64,000 nucleotides of DNA from Oscillospiraceae bacterium. GTDB lineage: Bacteria; Bacillota; Clostridia; Oscillospirales; Oscillospiraceae. The position numbers and the translations under genes were made by a program. The notes under the pieces were generated by a model. It was given only the letters and a program-made list of their open reading frames with translations, made no database searches and had not been told where the DNA came from. Below are positions 25,007 through 33,465 of the stretch, one piece after another. The number at the start of each line of letters is the position of its first letter. The first letter of the stretch is position 1. The stretch spans positions 1 through 64,000 of the forward strand of contig SVLZ01000004.1 of NCBI GenBank assembly GCA_015067665.1. Direction: 5' to 3'.

Positions 25007-27001
25007 ATGAACATTATTGACTTTACACCGTCTAAATGGATTTGGACGAAAGACAATCTTACAAAAGACCAAAAGGTAGTTTTTCGAAAGAAGTTCTCTG
25101 TTTCTTTGCAACCGGAAAAGGCAGAAGCCTATATCGCCTGCGATACCAAGTTTTGGCTGTGGCTAAACGGAAAAATGGTAGTGTTTGAGGGCGGTGTGTT
25201 CCGGGAGAGCAGACCGGGCTGCGGCTATGCAGAAAAGGTGGATTTGGCACCCTATCTGCAAGAAGGGGAGAATACCCTCGCGGTGCTGGTTTGGTTTTAT
25301 GGAAACGGTGGCAGAAATAACACAAATTCCGGGCAGGCCGGCTTTATCTTCAAGTGTGATGCGTTGTCACTTTATTCCGACGAAGGATTTTTGGCTGTCA
25401 ACCATCCTGCCTATGTGCCTACCGATGCGCCACATCCTGCCCACTTATTTGGTGGCGAGAATATCGGTTTTGATGCCAATTTGGATTTCGGTGACTTTAC
25501 GGCATCGGAGTTTGACGATTCTGCTTTTGACCCTGCATCTGTTTTCCCCGATCAGGTGTGGGGCGACAGCATAGAATCCGAATTGCCTCTTTTGAAAGTA
25601 TTTCCTAAGACAGAACTGGCTTTTCGCCTTACAGAAAATGGAGCAACAGCAAAGCTTCCACACGCAATGGCGCTGACCGTCAGCTTTGAACTGGAAGCCC
25701 AGGGCGGTGAGAAGATCGATGTCCGAACGGATCGGTATGCCGTTCCCGGCGGCCCCGGAGATGAGGCTTATTTCTTCAACTGTCACCGGATCGAATATAC
25801 CTGCAAGCCGGGGGAAAATATCTTTGCGTGCTTGATGTACTTATACGGTGAAGAGGTGCTTGTAACCTTCCCGGAAACGGTAAAGCTTCAAAAGCTTTCT
25901 TTCACCGAAAGCGGCTACAACACAAAGCAGGTGGGTAGTTTTGTCACAGAGGATCCTCTCTTTAACCGCCTGATGGAAAAGTCTATCCGCACGCTCTATG
26001 TATGTATGCGTAATAACTTTATGGATTGCCCCGATAGAGAGCGCGGTCAGTGGATTGGCGACGTATCTGTGCAAGTGCCGCAGGTGTTCTTCGTATTTGA
26101 CGACGAAGCTAAAAAGCTGCTGAAAAAGGCGGTCAGTGACTTTATCCATCTGCGCAAGGGCGATGTGCTGGTAGGCAATGTGCCGGGACAGCACGCAAGT
26201 GAACTGCCGGGACAAAGCTTGGTTGCCATCAGCGAATATGGCTTGATCGGTGAATACTACCATTATTCCAAAGACCCAGAGATCCCGGAACTGGTTTTGG
26301 AGCCTTCGGTAAATTACCTGAAGCTGTGGGAGCTGGATGAGGAAGGGTTGCTCATTCCCCGGAAGGGCAACTGGTACTGGTTTGACCACCGCTGGAATGT
26401 GGATGCGCCAGTATTGGAAAACTGTATGTATGTGGGTGCGGCAAAATATGCTCTGCAAATGGCTGAGATCTGTGGAGATCACCGCTTTGACGATTTCCTG
26501 AACGAACGGATCACGATACTTTCCGAGAATATTGAAAAGAAATTCTGGAAGGGGAAGTATTATGCATCCGGCAGCTTTGTGGACGACAGGGCCAATGCCA
26601 TTGCGGTGCTGAGCGGTGTATGTCCCAAGGAGCGCTATGGGCTTGTGATGAAGGTGCTGATGACGGCATTTAATTCGACACCCTATTTTGAGCGATTTGT
26701 GCTGACGGCACTGTGCGAAATGGGCTATATTAAGGATGCCTACCGCCGTATGATGGCAAGGTATTATCCACTGATCACCAATGAAAACTCTACCCTTTGG
26801 GAGGATTTCTATCTGCTGGGCACACGGAATCACGCGTGGTCCGGTGGACCTTTGGAAATTGCCTACAAGTATTTCTTAGGCTTGCGGACGGAGGATGGGT
26901 TCAAGTCCTATACCGTTTCTCCTGTTTCGGGTATCTTCAAGGAGATGCACGTGACCTTCCCGGCAGGCGGCGAAATGATCGAAAAGCATATTGTTGAATG
27001 A
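25007..27001 (+). CDS. GH78 alpha-L-rhamnosidase
   Basis: 664 residues. An N-terminal galactose-binding-like domain (FWLWLNGKMVVFEGG near residue 45) and beta domains are followed from about residue 300 by an alpha/alpha six-barrel. NFMDCPDRERGQWIGD near residues 336-351 is the GH78 signature carrying the general-acid region, and ENSTLWEDF near 585 supplies a second acidic residue. There is no signal peptide, so it is a cytoplasmic exo-enzyme. Last gene of the operon, closed by the hairpin at 27009-27029. With the GH106-like enzyme it makes terminal L-rhamnose the best-supported sugar in the target compound. Confidence 0.85.
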   Translation: MNIIDFTPSKWIWTKDNLTKDQKVVFRKKFSVSLQPEKAEAYIACDTKFWLWLNGKMVVFEGGVFRESRPGCGYAEKVDLAPYLQEGENTLAVLVWFYGNGGRNNTNSGQAGFIFKCDALSLYSDEGFLAVNHPAYVPTDAPHPAHLFGGENIGFDANLDFGDFTASEFDDSAFDPASVFPDQVWGDSIESELPLLKVFPKTELAFRLTENGATAKLPHAMALTVSFELEAQGGEKIDVRTDRYAVPGGPGDEAYFFNCHRIEYTCKPGENIFACLMYLYGEEVLVTFPETVKLQKLSFTESGYNTKQVGSFVTEDPLFNRLMEKSIRTLYVCMRNNFMDCPDRERGQWIGDVSVQVPQVFFVFDDEAKKLLKKAVSDFIHLRKGDVLVGNVPGQHASELPGQSLVAISEYGLIGEYYHYSKDPEIPELVLEPSVNYLKLWELDEEGLLIPRKGNWYWFDHRWNVDAPVLENCMYVGAAKYALQMAEICGDHRFDDFLNERITILSENIEKKFWKGKYYASGSFVDDRANAIAVLSGVCPKERYGLVMKVLMTAFNSTPYFERFVLTALCEMGYIKDAYRRMMARYYPLITNENSTLWEDFYLLGTRNHAWSGGPLEIAYKYFLGLRTEDGFKSYTVSPVSGIFKEMHVTFPAGGEMIEKHIVE

Positions 27002-27002
27002 G

Positions 27003-27042
27003 GAAAGGGCGTGTTGCAAAGCAACACGCTCTCCTTTGTTTT
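27003..27042 (+). terminator. Terminator after the rhamnosidase gene
   Basis: Stem GCGTGTTGC / GCAACACGC (27009-27017 and 27021-27029) with AAA loop, followed by a T-rich tract. Confidence 0.75.
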
Positions 27043-27067
27043 GGATCGCGGCGATAGAAAATTACAC

Positions 27068-27095
27068 TTGCACAAATGTGGCGGACTGCTATAAT
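27068..27095 (+). promoter_or_regulatory. Sigma-A promoter of the malY/ridA unit
   Basis: TTGCAC, 16-base spacer, TATAAT, 45 bases upstream of the aminotransferase start. Confidence 0.75.
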
Positions 27096-27140
27096 AAGTA
27101 GTAGCAATACGACAAAATGCCTTTAGAAAGGATATAGGAT

Positions 27141-28352
27141 ATGAAATACGATTTTACTTCCATTATGGATCGCCGCGGCAAGGATGCCATTGCAGTGGAC
27201 GATGTGGGCAAGATGCCCGGCTTTGCGCCGGATGGTCCGAAGGATGGCTTTGACCTGATTCCAATGTGGGTAGCGGATATGAATTTTCCCACAGTGCCAA
27301 CCGTTCCGGAGGCGATCATCGCCCGTGCCCAGCATACGGCTTACGGTTATTTTTCTGCGACCGATGCATATTTTAATGCCATTATCCGCTGGCAGGAAAC
27401 GCGTAACGGTGTTACAGGACTAACCAAAGAACATATCGGCTATGAGAACGGTGTTTTGGGCGGTGTAGTCAGCGCGCTGGGTGTCCTCTGCTCCAGAGGT
27501 GACAATGTCCTCGTACACAGCCCTACGTATATCGGATTTACAAGAAGCCTGACCGATAACGGTTACAGAATCGTCCATTCGCCCCTTAAAAAGGATGAAA
27601 ACGGCATTTGGCGGATGGATTTTGCAGATATGGAAAAGAAGATCGTGGAGAACAAAATCCATGCGACGATTTTCTGCTCACCCCACAATCCTTGCGGCCG
27701 CGTTTGGGAAAAATGGGAAATTGAAAAGGCAATGGAACTGTATAAAAAGCACGATGTTTATGTGGTTTCCGATGAGATTTGGTCAGATATTATTCTCACC
27801 GGCAACAAGCATACGCCTACACAAAGTGTCAGCGAGGATGCCAAAAACCGCACCGTTGCAGTCTATGCGCCTTCCAAGACCTTTAATTTGGCAGGTCTTA
27901 TCGGCAGCTATCATATTATTTATAATAAATACCTGCGGGAACGGATCGAAAAAGAATCCTCTCTTTGCCACTATAACAGCATGAATGTGCTGTCGATGCA
28001 TGCACTGATCGGTGCGTATAAGCCTGAGGGCTACGAATGGACAGACGAGCTGTGTCAGGTCATTACAGGAAATATCGATTATGCGGTGAAGTATATCCGC
28101 ACCCATTTCGATGGCGTGGAGGTCTCCCGTCCCGAAGGAACCTATATGCTCTTTGTGGACTGCACCAAGTGGTGCGAAAAGCACGGCAAGACAATCGAGG
28201 ATGTGGAAAAGGCGGCTTGGGCTGTAGGTGTTGCGGTGCAGGATGGACGGATGTTCCATGGTAATTGCCATATCCGTATGAACTTGGCACTGCCCCTTTC
28301 CCGTGTAAAAGAAGCTTTTGACAGGCTGGATAAATACGTTTTTAACCCATAA
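27141..28352 (+). CDS. MalY/PatB-family PLP enzyme (C-S beta-lyase or aminotransferase)
   Basis: 403 residues. It is a fold-type I PLP enzyme of the class I/II aminotransferase family, with MalY/PatB features: PMWVADMNFPTVP near the N-terminus (the WVADMDF motif), HNPCGRVW near residue 175, SDEIWSDI near residue 213 and the PLP lysine in YAPSKTFNLAGL near residue 245. MalY/PatB members cleave cystathionine or cysteine conjugates to give pyruvate, ammonia and a thiol. The RidA gene 18 bases downstream fits, because such lyases release reactive imine/enamine intermediates. Specific substrate unknown. Confidence 0.88.
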   Translation: MKYDFTSIMDRRGKDAIAVDDVGKMPGFAPDGPKDGFDLIPMWVADMNFPTVPTVPEAIIARAQHTAYGYFSATDAYFNAIIRWQETRNGVTGLTKEHIGYENGVLGGVVSALGVLCSRGDNVLVHSPTYIGFTRSLTDNGYRIVHSPLKKDENGIWRMDFADMEKKIVENKIHATIFCSPHNPCGRVWEKWEIEKAMELYKKHDVYVVSDEIWSDIILTGNKHTPTQSVSEDAKNRTVAVYAPSKTFNLAGLIGSYHIIYNKYLRERIEKESSLCHYNSMNVLSMHALIGAYKPEGYEWTDELCQVITGNIDYAVKYIRTHFDGVEVSRPEGTYMLFVDCTKWCEKHGKTIEDVEKAAWAVGVAVQDGRMFHGNCHIRMNLALPLSRVKEAFDRLDKYVFNP

Positions 28353-28370
28353 ATAATAGGAGGAAATGCT

Positions 28371-28739
28371 ATGAAAGTACTGGAAACAAAAAATGCCCCC
28401 GGAGCCATCGGTCCTTACAGCCAAGGCTTTGAGGTAAACGGTTTTGTATATACCTCCGGACAGATCCCGGTGAATCCCGTAACCGGAGAAGTACCTGAGG
28501 GGATTGCTGCGCAGGCAGAGCAGAGCTGTAAGAATGTAGGTGCTATTTTGGAAGCTGCCGGTATTGGATTCGAAAGGGTGTTTAAGACCACTTGTTTTTT
28601 GGCGGATATGGGCGATTTTGCTGCCTTTAACGAAGTTTATGCCAAGTATTTTGTCTCTAAGCCGGCTCGCAGCTGCGTGGCGGTCAAAACACTGCCCAAG
28701 GGCGTATTGTGCGAAATTGAAGCAATTGCTGCCCGATAA
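28371..28739 (+). CDS. ridA: RidA-family enamine/imine deaminase
   Basis: 122 residues, full length for the family. The motifs GPYSQGFEVNGFVYTSGQIP at the N-terminus and ARSCVAVKTLPKGVLCEIEAIA at the C-terminus contain the conserved arginine and glutamate that act on 2-iminobutanoate or 2-iminopropanoate. AGGAGG is upstream. It most likely removes the reactive products of the PLP lyase encoded just before it. Confidence 0.93.
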   Translation: MKVLETKNAPGAIGPYSQGFEVNGFVYTSGQIPVNPVTGEVPEGIAAQAEQSCKNVGAILEAAGIGFERVFKTTCFLADMGDFAAFNEVYAKYFVSKPARSCVAVKTLPKGVLCEIEAIAAR

Positions 28740-28802
28740 ATTATCCATTATTTTGTAGAGATATGCCCTACAGGGTGCCTTCTTTAGGAGAGAAAGTTTT
28801 TT

Positions 28803-29972
28803 ATGGGAAGTTTACTACTCTCACTTATTTATGTGTGCTTCATTAGCTTGGGATTGCCGGACTCGCTCCTTGGGTCTGCGTGGCCGGTGCTCCATCAGGA
28901 AATTCAGGTGCCGGTATTTTTTGCGGGAATTATATCTGCAACTATCTGCGCAGGAACCATTTTGTCAAGTCTTTTCAGCGATAAGCTGCTTCGCAGATTT
29001 GGTGCAGGGAGAGTGACGGCTGTCAGTATAGCAATGACGGCATTTGGCTTATTTGGGTTTTCCGGCAGTAATCAATTTTGGATGCTGATGCTGTGGGCGA
29101 TCCCCTACGGGCTGGGTGCCGGTGGTGTGGATGCGATTCTTAATAACTATGTGGCACTGCATTATAAGGCACAGCATATGAGCTGGCTGCACTGTATGTG
29201 GGGCGTAGGCGCATCTATAAGTCCTTATATTATGAGCTTTTCCCTTGTGCACTTAGAAAGCTGGAATTACGGGTATTTGATTGTAGCAACCATTCAGGCG
29301 GTGCTGTCGGCTGTGATCTTCCTGAGTATTCCTCTTTGGAAAAAAGGTGCGGAAAACGGTGAAAGTGCGCAAGAAGAAGTTTTGCCTGCGGCTCTTTCCT
29401 TTCGGGAGATCTTCGCCATTAAGGGTGCGCTGCCTTGCTTTTTGTCCTTTTTTTGCTACTGCGCTTTGGAGGTGACCACCTCTCTGTGGGCCAGCAGCTA
29501 TTTTGTAGAAAAATGGCACTTTTCGCCTGAGGCGGCGGCCGGCTTTGCCAGTATGTTCTATATCGGCATTACCTTTGGCCGGTTTATTAACGGCTTCTTT
29601 GCAATGAAGCTTAGCGATCACTTTTTGATCCGGGCGGGCGCAGCGCTCATCGTTGCCGGTATCGGACTTTTGTTTATATCCGTCAGTTCCACATTTGCCC
29701 TCAGTGGCTTTGTGGTCATCGGACTTGGCTGTGCGCCTATTTATCCCTGCATTATCCATATGACACCTGACGTGTTCGGAAAAGAAAAATCGCAGGCGAT
29801 GATCGGTATTCAAATGGCTTTTGCCTATACGGGCTTTTTGATCATGCCGCCGTTTTTTGGCGTGATTGCTGATTACATCACCATTTCTCTGTTGCCGGTC
29901 TTTCAGCTTATGCTTTTGACCGTTATGTTCCTTACCCACGAAATGGTGGCACGAAAGGATTGCAATAGGTAA
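28803..29972 (+). CDS. MFS transporter (FucP/YfkF-like group)
   Basis: 389 residues, twelve predicted membrane segments. The opening LGLPDSLLGSAWPVLHQEI and the KLLRRFGAGRVTAVS loop between segments 2 and 3 are typical of the MFS group that includes sugar importers and multidrug-like members in gut Firmicutes. Preceded by GGAGAG and followed by a strong terminator at 29976-30005. Substrate cannot be assigned. It may belong to the malY-ridA unit, since only 63 bases separate it from ridA. Confidence 0.85.
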   Translation: MGSLLLSLIYVCFISLGLPDSLLGSAWPVLHQEIQVPVFFAGIISATICAGTILSSLFSDKLLRRFGAGRVTAVSIAMTAFGLFGFSGSNQFWMLMLWAIPYGLGAGGVDAILNNYVALHYKAQHMSWLHCMWGVGASISPYIMSFSLVHLESWNYGYLIVATIQAVLSAVIFLSIPLWKKGAENGESAQEEVLPAALSFREIFAIKGALPCFLSFFCYCALEVTTSLWASSYFVEKWHFSPEAAAGFASMFYIGITFGRFINGFFAMKLSDHFLIRAGAALIVAGIGLLFISVSSTFALSGFVVIGLGCAPIYPCIIHMTPDVFGKEKSQAMIGIQMAFAYTGFLIMPPFFGVIADYITISLLPVFQLMLLTVMFLTHEMVARKDCNR

Positions 29973-29975
29973 TAG

Positions 29976-30005
29976 AAAATGCCGCCCGATCCGGGCGGCA
30001 TTTTT
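29976..30005 (+). terminator. Rho-independent terminator
   Basis: AAAATGCCGCCCG / CGGGCGGCATTTT stem with a three-base loop and T run, just after the MFS stop. Confidence 0.9.
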
Positions 30006-30026
30006 ATAGATGCCCAGGGGCAGTTC

Positions 30027-30055
30027 TTGCAAAAGCCTCCTAAATGTGCTATATT
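30027..30055 (+). promoter_or_regulatory. Sigma-A promoter
   Basis: TTGCAA, 17-base spacer, TATATT, upstream of the MFS gene starting at 30102. Confidence 0.7.
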
Positions 30056-30101
30056 AACTTTTGATGCGCATTTGCACAAAAAGATTTCTGGGAGATTTAT
30101 T

Positions 30102-31358
30102 ATGAAACAGCTTTTTACCCAGTATGCCGGACTTAAAAGAGAGGTTTATATCCTCTTTATCGGCAAGCTGGTGACAGCGATGGGCTCTTTTGTGTGGCCT
30201 ATGCTGACCTTTTTCCTTACAACGAAGCTGGGCCTTGATGACGGCACGGCGACGCTGCTGATCGCAACGGCCTCTGTCCTTTCCTTCCCGGCAGCCCTTT
30301 TGGGTGGCAAGCTGGCGGACAGATTCAGCCGCAAGAATATCATCATTGTTTTTGATGTTTTAACCATCAGTTTTTATTTCTTAGCAGCGATCCTGCCGCT
30401 GACCATCGGCACAGCAGCACTGCTGTTTTTGGCGGGCTTGTTCCAGACCATTGAATCTCCTGCCTATGATGCGCTGAATGCTGATTTTTCCACATCCCAG
30501 CAGCGGGTAAAGGCCTATTCTCTTTCTTACTTAGGCTTTAACTTAGGTTTTGTGGTGGGCGCCAGTGTGTCCGGTCTGCTGTTCGAGAAATTTGTCCGGC
30601 TGGCATTTTGCTTAAATGGCGTTGCCATTGGCATTTCCACATTGCTGATCACACTGTTTGTCCATACCAAAAATGCTGTCTCCAACGACACAGCACAGCT
30701 GGAAAAGAATTACAGCGAATATGAGATGCCGGTGGATGAAAAGATCTCCATCCTTACCGTTTTACGGCAGCGCCCGGTGCTGCTTTTTATGATGCTGGTA
30801 GGCTGCATTGCTTCGATGCCCTCTAATTTGGCTGGCATCTTACTGCCGTTGCAGCTAAAGGACGCAATGGGAGAGGCAGGTGCCACGATTTACGGCTACT
30901 TAAATTCTCTCAATGGCTTTGTGGTCATTCTGTTTACGCCTATCTTTACGGTGCTTCTGCGAAGGCTGACGGAGATCCCCAAGACGATTATCGGACTTAT
31001 GCTGTTTATAGCAGGCGTTGGCTTCTTCTCCCTGAATACGGCGGTGGCGGTGCTGTTTGTAGGTATGTTCGTCTTCACTTTGGGTGAGGTCGTTACGGTG
31101 CTGGGACACAATCCCTACAATTCCCGCCGTGTCCCGGCATCCCACAGAGGGCGTATCGGTGGTCTTTCCACGGTAGTACATTCGGTATGCAACTCCGCGA
31201 CTCAGTATATTATCAGCTTTATGCTGATCCTGACCGGCAGTAACTACCGGCTTATTTGGCTGGTCTTTATTCTCTGCGGGCTTGTGGCGGCAGGTCTTTA
31301 CGGACTGCTGTATCGCCCGGATAAGCGCACCTTCCCCAAGCTTTATGAAAAACAATAA
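30102..31358 (+). CDS. MFS transporter (multidrug-efflux-like)
   Basis: 418 residues. The ATG at 30102 is chosen because GGGAG precedes it and the longer frame runs back through the terminator. Twelve membrane segments; the loop GKLADRFSRKNIIIVFDVL between segments 2 and 3 is the MFS motif A, and the sequence GHNPYNSRRVPASHRGRIGG near residue 340 resembles the drug:H+ antiporter group. It precedes the HD-domain gene by 12 bases, so the two form a unit. Substrate unknown. Confidence 0.85.
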   Translation: MKQLFTQYAGLKREVYILFIGKLVTAMGSFVWPMLTFFLTTKLGLDDGTATLLIATASVLSFPAALLGGKLADRFSRKNIIIVFDVLTISFYFLAAILPLTIGTAALLFLAGLFQTIESPAYDALNADFSTSQQRVKAYSLSYLGFNLGFVVGASVSGLLFEKFVRLAFCLNGVAIGISTLLITLFVHTKNAVSNDTAQLEKNYSEYEMPVDEKISILTVLRQRPVLLFMMLVGCIASMPSNLAGILLPLQLKDAMGEAGATIYGYLNSLNGFVVILFTPIFTVLLRRLTEIPKTIIGLMLFIAGVGFFSLNTAVAVLFVGMFVFTLGEVVTVLGHNPYNSRRVPASHRGRIGGLSTVVHSVCNSATQYIISFMLILTGSNYRLIWLVFILCGLVAAGLYGLLYRPDKRTFPKLYEKQ

Positions 31359-31370
31359 GGAGAGAAAATT

Positions 31371-31934
31371 ATGCTGACATTGGAACGGGCAAAAGAATTA
31401 CTGGCAACTACCACTACCGAGGAGCATCTGTTCCTCCACGCGAAAAATGTATCTGTTGCTATGGGTGGACTTGCCAAGCACTTTGGCGAGGATGAGCAGC
31501 ATTGGATGGCGATTGGCTATCTCCACGACTATGACTATGAGCAGTATCCGGAGGAGCATCTGCAGCATACCGAAGCGCCTCTTTTAGCCGTGGGTGTGAC
31601 GGAGGAAGAGGTTCGGGCTATTTTAGCGCACGGCTTTGGGCATACAAACGATGTAGAGCCCATTACCGTTCTGGAAAAATCCCTCTATACTGTGGATGAG
31701 CTGACCGGCATCATTCAGGCAGCTGCCCGGATGCGTCCTATGGGCATTACGGATATGGAAGTTTCCAGCTTTATGAAGAAATTCAAGGATAAGAAATTTG
31801 CTGCCAAGTGTGACCGTGCCATTATTACCAAAGGCTGCGAAATGCTGGGGCTGGACGTCCGCACGGTAGCAGAAATCTGTATCGAAGCGATGAAAGCGTA
31901 TGCCGACGAGCTGCAGATCGGTCCCAGAGTGTAA
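31371..31934 (+). CDS. HD-domain protein (putative phosphohydrolase)
   Basis: 187 residues. LFLHAKNVSVAMGGLAKHFG followed by IGYLHDYDYEQYP supplies the H...HD metal site, and ILAHGFGH and LYTVDELTG give the later His and Asp. This is the HDIG-type single-domain protein often labelled hydrolase in Clostridia; the substrate is not known. GGAGAG ribosome site, 12 bases behind the MFS gene. Confidence 0.85.
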   Translation: MLTLERAKELLATTTTEEHLFLHAKNVSVAMGGLAKHFGEDEQHWMAIGYLHDYDYEQYPEEHLQHTEAPLLAVGVTEEEVRAILAHGFGHTNDVEPITVLEKSLYTVDELTGIIQAAARMRPMGITDMEVSSFMKKFKDKKFAAKCDRAIITKGCEMLGLDVRTVAEICIEAMKAYADELQIGPRV

Positions 31935-32007
31935 AGATTTTACAATTTACTTTTGGCGGGAATTATGCTAACATATCATAGGTAACAGTGAAATCGGAGG
32001 GAAAACT

Positions 32008-33405
32008 ATGTCGAAATCACCGAAAAATGCCCTTACCAAAAAGCATTGGTTTGGCTATATGTTTGGCGACTGGGGCGGCTGTATGACCTTCGCTCTGATG
32101 TCCAGCATTTTCTCCATCTACTGCACAAATGTTTTGGGCATCAGTGCCACAGTTATGGGTATACTTACCGTTGTTTGGACCATTTGGGATGCAGTAAATG
32201 ATCCTATGATGGGCGCGCTGATGGACAAGGCATTTGCCAAAAAACGCAATAAGCGTGGCAAGTTCCGTCCGTGGCTGCTGCGCGCAACGCCGCTGCTGGC
32301 AGTTTCTGCCATTGCACTGTGGACGGTTCCTACTTTTATGGACGGAATTCCTCTGCTGGTTGCCCTGTTCTCCTTTAAGATCCTCTATGAGGCGTCTTAT
32401 ACGATGTTCAATATCCCTATGGGCTCGCTCCTTTCTGCAATGTCCAAAAACGATGCTGAGCGGGCGTCTTTATCTTCTGCCCGTGGTGTCGGCGCTGCGT
32501 TCGGCAATATGATCCCCGGTATGCTGGGTCCTGTTGTCATCGGTATGTTCGGTGAGAATAAATCCACCGGCTATATGATCACCGGTGTGGTCTGCGCTGC
32601 CATCGGCTTTGTGGTCTGCCTGCTGCACTATGCTATGACTGAGGAACGCGTGATTGTAGAAGAGGAGACCAAGGCAGACGATATTAAGCTAACGGATATT
32701 CTTACAGTAGTAAAGAAAAACCGTCCTTTTATCGCGCTTTGTATCCACGGCGTATGCATCTGCGCAATGCAGTATCTGGCAGAGAATATCAGTATGTATA
32801 TGTATTCTGCTGTCTATAATGATGTTACCTATAAGACAATTGCTTCTGTGCTATCTGCACCTTTCATGATGGGCTCTATGATCGCCGTTCCCTTTATGTG
32901 CAAAAAGCTGGGTCTTGAAAAGGTCATTCGTATCAGCTTGCTCATCGGCGGCGCCATCTGTGCTGTGTTGTTTGGTATGCATATGGTAATGGATGTGCCT
33001 CCGCTGCTCCACGGCGTGATATTGGGCGTTGGCTCCGGTATGGCAATGGTCTCGATTCAAATGCAATGGGGTCTTGTCGGCGAAGCCATCGATTATAACG
33101 AGTACATTACAGGCAAGCGCACCGAAGGCTCTATTTACGGCACTTTTAATCTTGCCCGCCGGATCGGTCAGACTGTGGGCTTGGGCATCAGCTTCTTTGC
33201 GCTGGACTGGATCGGCTATAAGCCTGCCCTGGATATGCAGAGCGCCGGTACCATCTTTGGCTTTAAGAGCCTATGCGTGCTGATCCCTGCAATCTTCATT
33301 CTTGGTTCTTGGGCAGCCTTTAAGTTCGTATGGCGAATTTCTCCCGAGACCCGGGCAGCAATGGCGGCAGAGAAAGCAGAGAAATCTGTAGAGGCTGGGG
33401 AGTAA
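32008..33405 (+). CDS. GPH-family sugar:cation symporter (MelB/XynP-like MFS)
   Basis: 465 residues, twelve membrane segments. The start LTKKHWFGYMFGDWGGCMTF (compare the GDFG motif of MelB relatives), DAVNDPMMGALMDK, and GKFRPWLLRATPLL are hallmark GPH features, with the Asp residues that coordinate sodium or protons. It probably imports a glycoside or other small sugar. The carboxylesterase next door (60 bases downstream, past a hairpin) may act on its cargo. GGAGG precedes the start. Confidence 0.88.
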   Translation: MSKSPKNALTKKHWFGYMFGDWGGCMTFALMSSIFSIYCTNVLGISATVMGILTVVWTIWDAVNDPMMGALMDKAFAKKRNKRGKFRPWLLRATPLLAVSAIALWTVPTFMDGIPLLVALFSFKILYEASYTMFNIPMGSLLSAMSKNDAERASLSSARGVGAAFGNMIPGMLGPVVIGMFGENKSTGYMITGVVCAAIGFVVCLLHYAMTEERVIVEEETKADDIKLTDILTVVKKNRPFIALCIHGVCICAMQYLAENISMYMYSAVYNDVTYKTIASVLSAPFMMGSMIAVPFMCKKLGLEKVIRISLLIGGAICAVLFGMHMVMDVPPLLHGVILGVGSGMAMVSIQMQWGLVGEAIDYNEYITGKRTEGSIYGTFNLARRIGQTVGLGISFFALDWIGYKPALDMQSAGTIFGFKSLCVLIPAIFILGSWAAFKFVWRISPETRAAMAAEKAEKSVEAGE

Positions 33406-33421
33406 TTAACCGGCAAATTTT

Positions 33422-33450
33422 ATCGGCACGGCCAATGCCGTGCCGATTTT
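33422..33450 (+). terminator. Terminator after the GPH symporter
   Basis: ATCGGCACGGC / GCCGTGCCGAT stem, four-base loop, T run. It lies only 16 bases before the esterase start, so it may attenuate rather than end transcription. Confidence 0.75.
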
Positions 33451-33465
33451 GTAAGGAGAAAAACT

